Positions 52,832-63,500 of a stretch of 64,000 nucleotides of DNA are shown in pieces. The stretch lies in assembly GCF_003606325.2 (NCBI RefSeq), contig NZ_CP031843.2, positions 744,001-808,000 of the forward strand, given 5' to 3'. The notes beneath the pieces were generated by a model. The model searched no databases. It was given only the letters and a program-made list of their open reading frames with translations, and was not told where the DNA came from. The number at the start of each line of letters is the position of its first letter. Position 1 is the stretch's first letter. Both the position numbers and the translations under genes were made by a program. Source of the DNA: Bartonella kosoyi (GTDB lineage: Bacteria; Pseudomonadota; Alphaproteobacteria; Rhizobiales; Rhizobiaceae).

Positions 52832-54262
52832 ATGGCATTTCCATTATTATTTCCATTATTATTTACAGGTTCTATGGCAGCGAGAGCTGCGCCTCATATT
52901 TTTAGATATATTGCTCCCAAAGCGGTTACAGGGGCGAACAGGTTGGGACAATTAATAACAAAGAGCCCCGTGGGAAAATTCGTAACAAAGTACCCAAAAA
53001 CCGCTGCATTTACTGTTGGGGGATCAGCCATCGAAGGTCTGATGATGCCAGAGACAGCACATACACCATCTAACCCCTATTTACAGTTGCCACAAAAACA
53101 ATTCCCTCCTTATACGGCTCCTGGAGCAGAGATGCCTCTTGGAGTTGATCAACATCCACCTTTGCTAAATGCACTGGAGGAAGCCCCAGAAGATCTTAAA
53201 CCTAAAGTTGATGTCCCCCAAGCACAGCCATTAGCGCCTGCTTCTCAAACACCTCCTCGTGAACCGACAGATGCAGAGAAATTTTTACAGTCTAATACTT
53301 ATAAGTTTTTTCAATCAGATGCATATCAGAAGCTTCAAGATCTTTTTGCAGGTATGGCAGCATCTTCATCAGACGGTTCAGGATGGGATGCGCTTGCAAG
53401 TGGTGTGAAGCGTCTTAATGAAGGCGATAAACAAAGAGGACAGGTTAATCAGACCGTCGAGTATCTAAAGTCCAAAGGGTACAGTGAAGAAGAAGCGCGG
53501 GTTATGGCACGCAACCCCCAAATGCTTAGTGCTTTGCTAACAGGTGGTAAGGCCCCAGAAGGCTTTCAATCGTATACCAATCCAGAGACAGGTGAACTTG
53601 AATATAGACCGGTTAAGGGGTCTATGCAGGAACTTGAATATAAGCAGAAGCTACAAGCACAGAAAGAATGGGAGGGTAGAAGGATAAAAAATATGTTCAC
53701 CACCAAGCAGCAGTTGAGAGCTGGTTTAAATGATCTGAAAGCTGCTTTTGAACTCATTCATGAAGGTAAATCTAACGCGTTTGTGCGGTGGCTCACGCAA
53801 GGAGTTGGAGGAGGTGAAGGGTACAGATTAAAAAAATTATTGGAGGGCATTAGAGGAAGTGTTCTAAAGACGGTATTTGAGAACCTAAAATCAATGAGTT
53901 CTAGCGGAACAGTAGGAGCTGGTGCTATATCAGATTTTGAAAGTAAAGCGCTATCATCAATGTTTGGTTCTTTGGATGTTGGGCGTAATAAAAAGGAATT
54001 AGAGAATACTTTCGAAATAATTAAAACAGCATTTGATTTTTTCAATAGGCATAATGATCTTCAACTGTACAATGCATTAACAGGTCAACCTATAGATACC
54101 CCCCAAGAAATCTCTGAAAAATATTTTGTAGATTCACCGATGTCACAAGGAGGTAGTGCAAGCTTGCCAATTATAAGCAGCAGAGAAGAGCTAGATCGTT
54201 ATCCTCCTGGAACAATAGTTAATTATAATGGTCATCCAGTATATAAGGGAGCAAAAAGATGA
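52832..54262 (+). CDS. Internal virion/ejection-type protein, medium
   Basis: 476 residues from the ATG at 52832 (AGGAG 6 nt upstream). A hydrophobic N-terminus (FPLLFPLLFTGSMAARAAPH) is followed by a proline-rich linker (about 75-150) and helices. PGTIVNYNGHPVYKGAKR closes the protein, like a short barrel. Its stop overlaps the next start (ATGA). Confidence 0.55.
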   Translation: MAFPLLFPLLFTGSMAARAAPHIFRYIAPKAVTGANRLGQLITKSPVGKFVTKYPKTAAFTVGGSAIEGLMMPETAHTPSNPYLQLPQKQFPPYTAPGAEMPLGVDQHPPLLNALEEAPEDLKPKVDVPQAQPLAPASQTPPREPTDAEKFLQSNTYKFFQSDAYQKLQDLFAGMAASSSDGSGWDALASGVKRLNEGDKQRGQVNQTVEYLKSKGYSEEEARVMARNPQMLSALLTGGKAPEGFQSYTNPETGELEYRPVKGSMQELEYKQKLQAQKEWEGRRIKNMFTTKQQLRAGLNDLKAAFELIHEGKSNAFVRWLTQGVGGGEGYRLKKLLEGIRGSVLKTVFENLKSMSSSGTVGAGAISDFESKALSSMFGSLDVGRNKKELENTFEIIKTAFDFFNRHNDLQLYNALTGQPIDTPQEISEKYFVDSPMSQGGSASLPIISSREELDRYPPGTIVNYNGHPVYKGAKR

Positions 54263-56457
54263 TAAACAATAAACGTTATCGACCAGGAGATCGAATTCTT
54301 GAACTTGGTGATGATGTTTACGTAGCCGATTATCCTCTTAATCCCAGCAATTCAGGTAAACGTTATCGACCAGGAGATCGAGTTCTTGAACTTGGTGATG
54401 ATGTTTATGTAGCCGACTATCCTTTATATAATAATTCTTATGAGGAAGAAGCAGAACATCCCGAAATCACGCAAAGTGAAGCTTTTTTGAACTCTTTAAA
54501 GCATGGTTTGAGTTTTAATTTAGATGATGAGATTGCAGGGCTCACAGCGGCAGGACGTGATTCTGATGATGATTTGGCAATATTGGCTTTTTTGAAGGGG
54601 TTTGGAAAATATTGGTTCTCTAGAGATAAGCAAGCCAGAGAGAAATATGAGAAAGAAGCCAATAGAATACGTGATTATTATCGTAGGATGAATGATCAAC
54701 ATTATTGGACTTCTTTTGCCGGAAATGCTTTAGGGGCGGCAATTCCTTCACTTGCAACTTTAGGGACAGGAGCGTTAGCCTCAGGAGCACGCTTTGTAGC
54801 GCCTAGACTCACAAATAGTCTTGCAGGGTCAAAGTTAGGTCAATTGTTCTTAAAAGCAGGTCAGTTACCACCAAGTCGATTTGCAAGTCCTTTTTTAGGC
54901 ATCACGCATAAAACAACGTTGCCTCATTTACTTAAAGTAGGTGCAGCATCTGGTGCATTACACGGTGCAGGAGAAGGGGAAGGGCTTGGGAATACACTTA
55001 CAAGTACAGCAACTGGTGCAGGTTTAGGAGCGGCAGGGACAGCCGTTGGAAGTGCTTTAGGTCATTTGGCTGGTTCTACTGTTGGTGGAATAGGAAGACT
55101 TTTTTCTCCTTCTCATAAGGAAGGTGTTGCAACAGATACGTTAAGAGCAATCAGTAAACATTTAGGCAATGAAGCTTCTGAAGATCTAGGAAAATCTTTT
55201 AAGAATGCGGTCTCTACCGATTATGTAGCTGATCATAGTCCTTTTTTACAAGATCTTGTTTTTGATATCGCGAAAAGAAACCAAGGAGCTTATCTTGATT
55301 TGACTAAAAGAGCTGGGCAGAGAGCGCTGGGAGGAGGGGAGCGTATTCATCAGGCAGCAGATGAACACTTTGTTCCTCGTCAAAATGTCACAGGTTTAAA
55401 AGATGATCTTATCGCGAGTAGAGAAGCAGAATCACATACTCTTTACGAAATAGCCAAGAAAACGCCGATAGGAGAAAAATATTATGGTGCTCTTAATGAA
55501 TTAATGAAGCGTCCATACTTCAAACAAGCTTATGATGAAGGACTAAAGCGGTTTATTACGGATGGCAACAACGTTAGTCCGTTTTCTTCTCAAAAATTTA
55601 GTCTCCTTAAGGAGAAACCAAACATGGGGGCTCTTCATAAGACTAAGGAGGTTGTCGATTTAATGATAAGGACGGAAAAGAAACAAGGAGATAATAGCCA
55701 AGTTCGTAGTTTAGTAGGCATTCAGAAAAAGTTATTAGAGCTTATGGATGATATCTCGTCTGAATATAAGAAGGGACGGGCATTATATCATCAATATAGT
55801 TCAGATGTAGATGCTATGGATGAAGGTTCCAAAATTCTTAGAAAGTCAGTTAATAAGGATAAATTCAGTAAAACTTTTGATGAATTATCAGAGGGAGAAC
55901 AAGAATACTTTAAAAAGGGATCAAGAGCAAAACTTTTACAAGGTATGGGGCAAGCAGGAGATCAAGTTTCCAAGGCAAAGGAGATTTTTGGTACGAATGA
56001 TCTGTATGAACGATTTGCAAAGATTTATGGAGCAGATAAAGCTTCTGCTGTTAAGAAGGTTGTTGATAGAGAAGCTAATTATGCAGATATTTATAACAGA
56101 ATACCAAATCGTATAGCAGATAAAGATATATCTTTTACCCATAATGTCAGTATACCAACGAGTACCCGTGATGCCGCCTTTCAAACAGGAAGAGCAGCGG
56201 TGAAAGCCTCTTGGATTCCTTTCAAACAAGCAGCATCTAGAGAGCGTCAACGGATTGAAAAAGATGTTGTCAAATTGTTAACAGGGGGGACACAGATTCC
56301 GAATGATAAAATTGCAAAGCTCATTCAAGATATGATTAAAGCGCAAGAAAAGGGATACGCTACAAAAGAATGGGTGAAAAAACTATCTGCTGCTTTGTTT
56401 GGAGGTGGAGGGAAAGCCTTAACAGAGGAATTGAATGTACTGAGTGCATTTGAATAA
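54259..56457 (+). CDS. Internal virion/ejection-type protein, large
   Basis: 732 residues. Two copies of a 24-residue unit, KRYRPGDRILELGDDVYVAD plus YPL, occur at residues 5-27 and 34-56. Then a glycine/alanine-rich amphipathic region (GNALGAAIPSLATLGTGALA, about 150-275) could enter membranes, and a long helical part follows. The largest gene of the ejection cluster, immediately before the lytic transglycosylase. Confidence 0.6.
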   Translation: MINNKRYRPGDRILELGDDVYVADYPLNPSNSGKRYRPGDRVLELGDDVYVADYPLYNNSYEEEAEHPEITQSEAFLNSLKHGLSFNLDDEIAGLTAAGRDSDDDLAILAFLKGFGKYWFSRDKQAREKYEKEANRIRDYYRRMNDQHYWTSFAGNALGAAIPSLATLGTGALASGARFVAPRLTNSLAGSKLGQLFLKAGQLPPSRFASPFLGITHKTTLPHLLKVGAASGALHGAGEGEGLGNTLTSTATGAGLGAAGTAVGSALGHLAGSTVGGIGRLFSPSHKEGVATDTLRAISKHLGNEASEDLGKSFKNAVSTDYVADHSPFLQDLVFDIAKRNQGAYLDLTKRAGQRALGGGERIHQAADEHFVPRQNVTGLKDDLIASREAESHTLYEIAKKTPIGEKYYGALNELMKRPYFKQAYDEGLKRFITDGNNVSPFSSQKFSLLKEKPNMGALHKTKEVVDLMIRTEKKQGDNSQVRSLVGIQKKLLELMDDISSEYKKGRALYHQYSSDVDAMDEGSKILRKSVNKDKFSKTFDELSEGEQEYFKKGSRAKLLQGMGQAGDQVSKAKEIFGTNDLYERFAKIYGADKASAVKKVVDREANYADIYNRIPNRIADKDISFTHNVSIPTSTRDAAFQTGRAAVKASWIPFKQAASRERQRIEKDVVKLLTGGTQIPNDKIAKLIQDMIKAQEKGYATKEWVKKLSAALFGGGGKALTEELNVLSAFE
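54271..54426 (+). repeat. Tandem DNA repeat at the start of the ejection gene
   Basis: Two near-identical units of about 70 bp (54273-54338 and 54360-54425), separated by a short linker. The DNA is almost unchanged even at third codon positions, so the duplication is recent. Confidence 0.8.
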
Positions 56458-56474
56458 GGGAAGAGATTTAAGCT

Positions 56475-57122
56475 ATGCCTCGTTATAATCCTTCAGTCGA
56501 TCAAGCAATCCGTCAAGCAGCAGCGCGATATGGTTTGCCCGAAAGCTATTTATACCGTGTTGCGCAAGTTGAAAGTGGCGGCAATCCCAATGCAAGGAAT
56601 CCACGTTCATCTGCGGGTGGGTTGTACCAATTTATAGACAGCACCGCCAAACAATATGGTTTGCAAGACCGTTTTGACCCCATGCAGGCAGCCGATGCCA
56701 TGGGGCGGTTGACCCTTGATAATCGCAATCATTTAAGCCGTGTATTGGGAAGAGCGCCTACTGATGCGGAATTGTATTTAGCCCATCAACAAGGGGCAGG
56801 TGGAGCCGCACGTCTTTTGCAAAATCCCCATGCCAATGCAGCGCAAATTGTTGGCAGCAATGCGGTTGGTTTGAATGGTGGCAACAGCGGCATGCGTGCA
56901 AGTGATTTTGTTAACCGTGTGTTACAGATGTACGGAGGGCAGCCTTATAGGGCAAGTCCTATAGCAAGGGGGGGCTTTGGCAATAGAGCCAACTTGTTAG
57001 AGGTTTTGAGGGCATTATTAGCATCACAAGAAGAAACTTTAGAAGAAGAGAGTGATGAAGATGATAATCTTTTGATGACGCCATTCATGCGGGCATTTTA
57101 CGGACCATTTTACCGAAATTAG
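56475..57122 (+). CDS. Virion lytic transglycosylase (SLT domain)
   Basis: 215 residues. The SLT fold is clear: YGLPESYLYRVAQVESGGNP with catalytic glutamate E33, then SSAGGLYQFIDSTAKQYGLQ, and AELYLAHQQGAGGAARLL. It cuts peptidoglycan during DNA entry. No signal peptide, in line with a virion protein rather than a lysis enzyme. It ends with an acidic tail, EETLEEESDEDDNLL. Confidence 0.9.
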   Translation: MPRYNPSVDQAIRQAAARYGLPESYLYRVAQVESGGNPNARNPRSSAGGLYQFIDSTAKQYGLQDRFDPMQAADAMGRLTLDNRNHLSRVLGRAPTDAELYLAHQQGAGGAARLLQNPHANAAQIVGSNAVGLNGGNSGMRASDFVNRVLQMYGGQPYRASPIARGGFGNRANLLEVLRALLASQEETLEEESDEDDNLLMTPFMRAFYGPFYRN

Positions 57123-57134
57123 GATTCATGAGAG

Positions 57135-58136
57135 ATGTCAACGATTTATGATTGGTCGCTTAGAGCGGCGGATAATACGCGTTGTGATGCTTCAATTGAT
57201 TGGTCAGAGGGACAGCATCCTAGCAGTGTAAACAAGAGCGCCCGTGTGATGATGCAACGCGTAAAGGAATATTTATCCGATACGGGTGGAGCGCTTGAAG
57301 GCATTGTTACCAATGACCATGTTCAACAAACGAGCACGATACGTCTTCAAAGCCAATCGCAATTTTTAGAGTATAAGAATGGGATTGTTTTGCGCTTTAT
57401 GGCAACGGGCAGGAATGTTGGGGCAAGCACGATGTTCCTTAATGCTTTAGATGGCAAGCCGGTTTATAAAGCAACAGAATTAGGGGTTGGTCCTTTATTG
57501 GGAGGGGAACTCCAAGAAGGGTGTGTTTATACAGTGGTGTCTTGTGAAGATTATTGGCATCTTGTTAATCCTACCCCTATGCCAAGAGAAGAAGAAAGCA
57601 GTCTTTATCCTACTGGATTTATAGGCACGTTTGGTATGCGTGATGTTCCAAAAGATTGGTTAATTTGCGATGGGAAGGCTTATTTGCGTCGTGACTATCG
57701 CGATTTATTTGAGACGATAGGAACGGTTTGGGGAGAAGGAGATAGTGTAACGACATTTAATGTTCCGGATTTTCGAGGAATGTTTTTACGGGGAGTTGAT
57801 GGTGGCAGTAATCGAGACCCCAATCGTCGATTTGGAAGTATTCAGACAGATTTAATCCAGTCTCACCAACATGAAGGTCAAGCCCTTTCGATGCCTCATT
57901 TTACCAGCAACGAAAACTTTTGGGATGGGAATACGACGGAGGTATTAGGTTATCGTCTAGGCTTGTTTGGAGGAGGGGCTCTAGCAAATTTTATGGGCAT
58001 AGAGCGTGATAATTTAGGGAGTCACGTTGCAACCCCCTATTCCTTTGATGAGACTCAAGAAGTTATTTTGGAAAGCACTGGAGAAGGCGAAACGCGTCCA
58101 GTCAATGTGAGTGTTCTGTTTGCGATTAAGACATGA
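57135..58136 (+). CDS. Tail-collar (short fibre) protein 1
   Basis: 333 residues. The N-terminal domain (STIYDWSLRAADNTRCDASI, INWSEGQ-type motif, MMQRVKEYLSD) is shared by three tandem genes and is probably the tail attachment part. The phage tail-collar domain covers about residues 155-235 (GTFGMRDVPKDWLICDGKAY, FNVPDFRGMFLRGVDGG), then a receptor-facing variable tip with HQHEGQALSMP, ending RPVNVSVLFAIKT. Confidence 0.88.
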   Translation: MSTIYDWSLRAADNTRCDASIDWSEGQHPSSVNKSARVMMQRVKEYLSDTGGALEGIVTNDHVQQTSTIRLQSQSQFLEYKNGIVLRFMATGRNVGASTMFLNALDGKPVYKATELGVGPLLGGELQEGCVYTVVSCEDYWHLVNPTPMPREEESSLYPTGFIGTFGMRDVPKDWLICDGKAYLRRDYRDLFETIGTVWGEGDSVTTFNVPDFRGMFLRGVDGGSNRDPNRRFGSIQTDLIQSHQHEGQALSMPHFTSNENFWDGNTTEVLGYRLGLFGGGALANFMGIERDNLGSHVATPYSFDETQEVILESTGEGETRPVNVSVLFAIKT

Positions 58137-58144
58137 GGTTTAAG

Positions 58145-59158
58145 ATGTCGACGATTTATGATTGGTCTTTGAGAGCCTCTGAGAATGCGTATTGTGATGG
58201 GTTGATTAATTGGTCAGAGGGACAGCGCCCTAGTAGCGTGAATAATAGTGCTCGTTTTATGATGCAAAGGGTGCGTGAGTATTTATCGGATACGAGTGGT
58301 GTGATTGAAAGCACGTTTACGGTTGATGCTGAACAGCAGACAACGTTGATAAGACTTCAAAGCCAATCGCGTTTTTTGAAATATAAGAATGGGATATCGC
58401 TTTGTTTTAAAGCGAAGAGCAAGAATGTAGGGGCGACCACGATTGCTTTGAATGATTTATCCGCCAAGCCCGTTTACAAGGCGACGGAATTAGGCATCAG
58501 TCCTTTATCGGGAGGGGAATTTCAAAAGGGGTGCATTTATAGCTTGGTCTATAGAGCAGATGCTTGGCATGTCTTAAATCCTACGCCGGTTTCTTTACCA
58601 CCAGAGCCGATTCTCCCCGTTTATCCTGCAGGGACGATAGGGATTTTTGGGATGCAAGTTTTGCCGGAGGGCTGGTTATTATGTGATGGCAAGGCTTATT
58701 TGCGCAGTGATTATCCTGCACTTTATGAAGCGATATGGATCAGGTGGGGGGGCAGTGATAGTGTTACCCATTTTAATGTTCCCGATTTGCGTGGTGTTTT
58801 TTTGCGTGGCGTTGATGATGACCGCGAGATAGACCGTTTTCGTTATTTGGGGACTTTACAGAAAGACGCGATAAGAAAGCATGAACATGGGGGTCACACC
58901 GTTACGATTTTTAATGATGAAAATGAGGAAGAGAGTTGGTATGGTGATATGACGATCATCTGGGGTTATGCACTTAATGACCAGCAAAGGTTAAAGCTAG
59001 CCGAACGTTTGGGGGTGAGAGCAGAGGATATACGGGTTCGTCATTCGCTAGCTTTTCCTCATACACACCTTCATATGCGTGATGTTGCGTTGGCAAGTTC
59101 CGGTGTCAGTGAGACACGTCCGATTAATATGAGTGTTGTGTTTGCGATCAAGACGTGA
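58145..59158 (+). CDS. Tail-collar (short fibre) protein 2
   Basis: 337 residues from the ATG at 58145; GAGGT precedes it, straight after the stop of copy 1. It has the same N-terminus (STIYDWSLRASENAYCDGLI) and collar box (GIFGMQVLPEGWLLCDGKAY, FNVPDLRGVFLRGVDDDR). The tip between about residues 240 and 315 is different (HEHGGHTVTIFNDENEEESW), so the copies could recognise different ligands. Confidence 0.88.
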   Translation: MSTIYDWSLRASENAYCDGLINWSEGQRPSSVNNSARFMMQRVREYLSDTSGVIESTFTVDAEQQTTLIRLQSQSRFLKYKNGISLCFKAKSKNVGATTIALNDLSAKPVYKATELGISPLSGGEFQKGCIYSLVYRADAWHVLNPTPVSLPPEPILPVYPAGTIGIFGMQVLPEGWLLCDGKAYLRSDYPALYEAIWIRWGGSDSVTHFNVPDLRGVFLRGVDDDREIDRFRYLGTLQKDAIRKHEHGGHTVTIFNDENEEESWYGDMTIIWGYALNDQQRLKLAERLGVRAEDIRVRHSLAFPHTHLHMRDVALASSGVSETRPINMSVVFAIKT

Positions 59159-59165
59159 GGTTAAG

Positions 59166-60299
59166 ATGTCGACGATTTATGATTGGTCTTTAAGCGCCTC
59201 CGAGAATGGTGGTGCGGATAATCTGATTAATTGGTCAGAAGGACAACATCCGAACACGGTTAATAATAGTGCGCGTTTTATGATGCAAAGGATACGTGAA
59301 CATTTATTTGATACGGGTGGAATGCTTGAAGGGATTGTTACGGTTGATGATAAACAAAAGACAAGTGCGATACGACTTCAAAGTCCCTCTCATTTTTTAG
59401 AGTATAAGAATGGGATATCGCTTTGTTTTAAAGCAAAGGGTAAGAATGTAGGGGCGACCACGATTGCTTTGAATAATTTAGCCGGCAAGCCCGTTTACAA
59501 GGCAACAGATACTGGTTTATTAGCTTTAACGGGAGGCGAAATTCAAGATGGCAGTCTTTATACCGTTATTTACGATGAAGATATAACCGGTTGGCAAATT
59601 CTCAATCCCACAAGAGAGAAAGTTTCTTCTTTAAAACGCCTACCGTCTGGTTTTATCGGTCCTTTTGCAATGGAACGCTTGCCGGAAGGCTGGTTAGTCT
59701 GTGATGGGCGTGCTTATTTGCGAAGCAGTTATAGAGCGTTGTTTGAGGCGATAGGAACGACGTGGGGTCAAGGGGATGGTGCTACGACGTTTAATGTTCC
59801 TGATTTTCGAGGGATGTTTTTAAGGGGCATGGACTATGAACGCAATTTAGACCCTTGGCGTTCTTTTGCAAGTCAACAAGGCTGCTCTTTGAAAGCCCAT
59901 GAACATTTTATTGGTCCAGAGTCTTCAGGTGATCATTCTTCTCGAAAAAGACGGGATGTTTCTTCTTCTCAAGCGCCCTTGAGAAGGCGCAAGAGAGCTA
60001 TAGACGAAGAGTGTTTAGGCTTGGATGGGGATGCCTTGGCAAGCTGTAATAAAGAATTTGACCAAATAGCAGGAAGTCCACAGGTAGAGGCTCCCTTTTG
60101 GTTTACCGATAAAGATAAGCCGCCCCGCTTGCCTTGGTTTATCCGGAGCCCCTTTGCGAACTTTTTATATTATTCGACGCCGATCAAAGAGGGCGTCCAT
60201 GACAGAGCGCATCATGAACATCACCTTATGGCAGAGAGTGTTGGTGGCGTTGAGACGCGCCCGGTTAATGTAAGTATCGTTTATGGGATCAAGACATGA
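59166..60299 (+). CDS. Tail-collar (short fibre) protein 3, with arginine-rich insertion
   Basis: 377 residues from the ATG at 59166. It has the conserved head and collar box (GPFAMERLPEGWLVCDGRAY, FNVPDFRGMFLRGMDYERN). The tip carries an unusual insertion with two basic clusters, SSRKRRD and LRRRKRAIDEE, followed by CLGLDGDALASC and a proline/aromatic stretch (DKPPRLPWFIRSPFANFLYY). This part has no parallel in copies 1 and 2. It ends ETRPVNVSIVYGIKT. Confidence 0.88.
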   Translation: MSTIYDWSLSASENGGADNLINWSEGQHPNTVNNSARFMMQRIREHLFDTGGMLEGIVTVDDKQKTSAIRLQSPSHFLEYKNGISLCFKAKGKNVGATTIALNNLAGKPVYKATDTGLLALTGGEIQDGSLYTVIYDEDITGWQILNPTREKVSSLKRLPSGFIGPFAMERLPEGWLVCDGRAYLRSSYRALFEAIGTTWGQGDGATTFNVPDFRGMFLRGMDYERNLDPWRSFASQQGCSLKAHEHFIGPESSGDHSSRKRRDVSSSQAPLRRRKRAIDEECLGLDGDALASCNKEFDQIAGSPQVEAPFWFTDKDKPPRLPWFIRSPFANFLYYSTPIKEGVHDRAHHEHHLMAESVGGVETRPVNVSIVYGIKT

Positions 60300-60308
60300 G
60301 GAGTTGAA

Positions 60309-60542
60309 ATGTCATTAAAACCGTTTGCCATATCAGAGCTTAGCGACCCGTCTCAAGTACGGGTTGTTTTGTATTCGGGAGGAGGCTTGGTGCACGCCCC
60401 TCTTCATGGTGTTTTTGATTTACTGAAAACAGCTTTGAAAAGCGAGCTTGATGGTTCGCTGAAAGATTTAGAGCAGCGCTTAGAGTCTTTAAAAGAAGAG
60501 TTTGAAGACTTGAAAGAGTGTTCATTGGATGAAGCCCTCTGA
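60309..60542 (+). CDS. Small protein between collar and fibre genes
   Basis: 77 residues. A compact start (FAISELSDPSQVRVVLYSGG) and a coiled-coil end (LEQRLESLKEEFEDLKECS). GAGTTGAA lies before the ATG. Probably a fibre assembly or connector part by position; family unknown. Confidence 0.6.
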   Translation: MSLKPFAISELSDPSQVRVVLYSGGGLVHAPLHGVFDLLKTALKSELDGSLKDLEQRLESLKEEFEDLKECSLDEAL

Positions 60543-60563
60543 AAGATGTAAGGAGGAAAGCAG

Positions 60564-63500
60564 ATGAAGATACCCGATCATAGTCATGAATATTTGATAC
60601 CGGTAGCAACACAAGAGGAAATCAGAGAAGGGATATCGCAAGATAGTGTTGTTGTTCCGAAGCTTTTAGGAACGGCATCTTTGTATTCGTATGAAACCTT
60701 TGCGCCGTTAGAACAGGTTGTCAATGCAAGGCAAGAGTCTGAAAAAGCCATGGCACGTGCAAATGGAGCGCAACAGGTTGCCGAAGAAGCGAAGAGGGTG
60801 TCGGAGCAAGCGCTTAGCGAAGTTACAAAAACGGGTGAAGCGGTTACAGCAGCAACGACAACGGCTAGTCTTGCGAAAGAGACAGCGGATACAGCGAAGG
60901 GCTTAGCAGAAGAAGCCAAGAATGCTTCTGATGCTGCGAAGCACATGGCAGAAGAGACAAAAGCAGCAGTCGATAGAGCCTCAGGGGAAATCAATAGTAC
61001 GAAAGGTTCATTGGCTACGGCATTACAACGTTTTGAAGAGGTTAAGCAGGTAAGTGAGAATGCCGTTAATATCTCGACCGAAGCCAAGAGGTTAGCTGAT
61101 GAATCGAAGACCATTGCAACCCGTGCAGAACAAACAGCAAGAGAAGCTTCACAAACAGCAACAGAGACGACGCAAGTATCCGCGACGGCGGTAGCAACGT
61201 GTCATGAAGTTAAGACTGTAGCCATGCAAGCCAGTCTTAAGGCGGCTGGCGCCAAACAGACAGCTGATGATGCCAAGGATATGGCGGAAAAGGCAAAAGG
61301 GTTATCGGAACGGGCGACATCTTCTATTACAGAACTTACAAAAACAACGTCACAAGTACAAGCGGCAGTAGAGACAGCATTAACGGATTTAAGGGACGCC
61401 AAGCAGATAGCAGAGGCATCTAAGACACTCTCGGGAGAATCCAAACAGATAGCCGATGACGCCTTGAGAGCGTCGAAAGATGCCAAATCACAATCAGAGA
61501 CAGCGGTAAGGATGTCGGAAGAGGCAAAGAATGCTTGTGATGAAGTTAAAGCCTCCGTTGCATCAGTTGAGAAAGTTGCAGAAACGGTGAAAACAGGTGT
61601 GGAACAAGCTTCGCAAACGGCATCTGAGGCGAAGGGTTTGGCGGAGGAAGTGAAAAGCGCCGTTGATAAGGCGACAGCCAAAGTAGAGCAAGCTGTAAGA
61701 GAGGCTAGCGATGCGCAATCTAAAGCGGACAGCTTAGAGAGATTAGCGAATGAAGCCAACCAAACAGCGCGCTCTTCGAAGAGCGTCTCAGAAGAAGCAA
61801 AAGGTTTAGCAGAAACCGCGAAAAGTACAGCAGATAGAGCAACATTGACAGCCACGCAGGCACAACAAGAGGCGTCTGAAGCGTCTAGAATAGCCAACGA
61901 AGCGAAGGTCACAGCAGAGCAAGCATTGCAAGCGGATAGACAAGCGGTCCGTGAAGGTGGGGAAGCCAGCAAAAGTTTAGCAGAAGCGGTTCAGAAGAAG
62001 TCAGAGGAAGCCGAGAGAGTTGCGCAAGACAGTAAGAGAGTTTGTGAAGAAGCCAAGCAGCTAGCAACAGAAGCCAAAAATGCCTCCACCAATGCGCTTA
62101 CAGAAGCGCGTGATGCGAAAGAGAAAGCGTCTACAGCGCTAACCTCAGTGAATGATGTAAAGAATCTTTGTGAAGAAGTTAAAGGATTAGCAGAAAAAGC
62201 GAGTACGGCATCTACAGAGGCGCAAAAGACATCAGACCAAGCTTTAAGAGAAGCAACCGCTGCGAAAACAACGGCGGATATGGCGTCTAGCACAGCCAAT
62301 AATGCGAAGGGGAGTGCTGAGAAAGCTAAAACATTATCAGAAGAGGCAAAGAAACTTGTTCAGGACAATAAGAATGCTTTTGATGAATCGAATAAAACCC
62401 TTGAAGCAGTTAAAGGATTAGCGGAAACGGCATTATCAACCGCCAATGAAGCCAAGCAGAAGGGGGAGGAGATAAGCCAACAAAGCTCAGAAGCATTAAT
62501 GAAGTCTGGTGAAGCCAAGAACTTAGCAGAGGAAGCGAAAAATTCTGCGGATAGTGCGCAGACAAAATCAGAGCAAGCGCACCAGAGTGCAACCGAAGCA
62601 ACGCGAATAGCTTCTGAAGCCAAAGCAGCGGCAGAGGCAGCAGCGCGTTCAGGAGAGAGGTCAGGGCAGGTTGATGCAGAGGCGTTGAAGGGTATAGCTA
62701 CAGCAGCAAAGAGTAAAGCGGAAGCAGCAGAGAAGGTAGCAGAAGAAACGAAAGGTGCTTTGGATGGTGTCAAACAAGTAGCCAATAGTGCGAAGTCTAT
62801 AGCCGAAGAGGCAAAGAAGGTAGCTGATGGTGCACAAAAGAAGGCATCACAGGTAGAGACAGTAGCGGGTGAAGCTGAAAAGATAGCAAAAGAAGCCAAA
62901 CAGACAGCTGGTTATGCTAACCATGAGGCGGCACAAGCGCGCAGTGAGGTAGAAAAGGCAAAAAGTACAGCTCATGAGGGATGGAGTAATGCCAATAAAG
63001 CGCAGGAAGTAGCAAGTGACGCTAAGACTATAGCAAGTTTAGCACGGACATATGCAGACGAAGCCAAGAAGATAGCGGAAAATTCAGGCAACACAGCTCA
63101 TCAAGGGTGGAGTACAGCTAACAACGCGAAGGAAGTAGCCGATAACGCTAAGGCTATAGCAAGTTTAGCGCGGACATATGCAGACGAAGCCAAGAAAAAA
63201 GCGGAAGTAGCAGATTCACAATCCTATCAAGCCAAGGGTGAAGTAGACAAAGCCAAGGAAATAGCTGGTAATGCAAAATATATAGCCGAACAAGCACAGA
63301 AAGCCGCAGAAACAGCGGGTAAAAAAGCAGATTCTTTAGAAACAGAAGCGCGAGAAGCACAAAAAATAGCTAATGAAGCCAAGGAAAAAGCAGGCTACGC
63401 TGAACATGATGCGCGACAAGCCCGTAGTGAGGCAGAATCAGCAAAAAATATAGCTTATAATGCTAGTAGTACAGCTTACAACGCGAAGGAAGTGGCAGAT

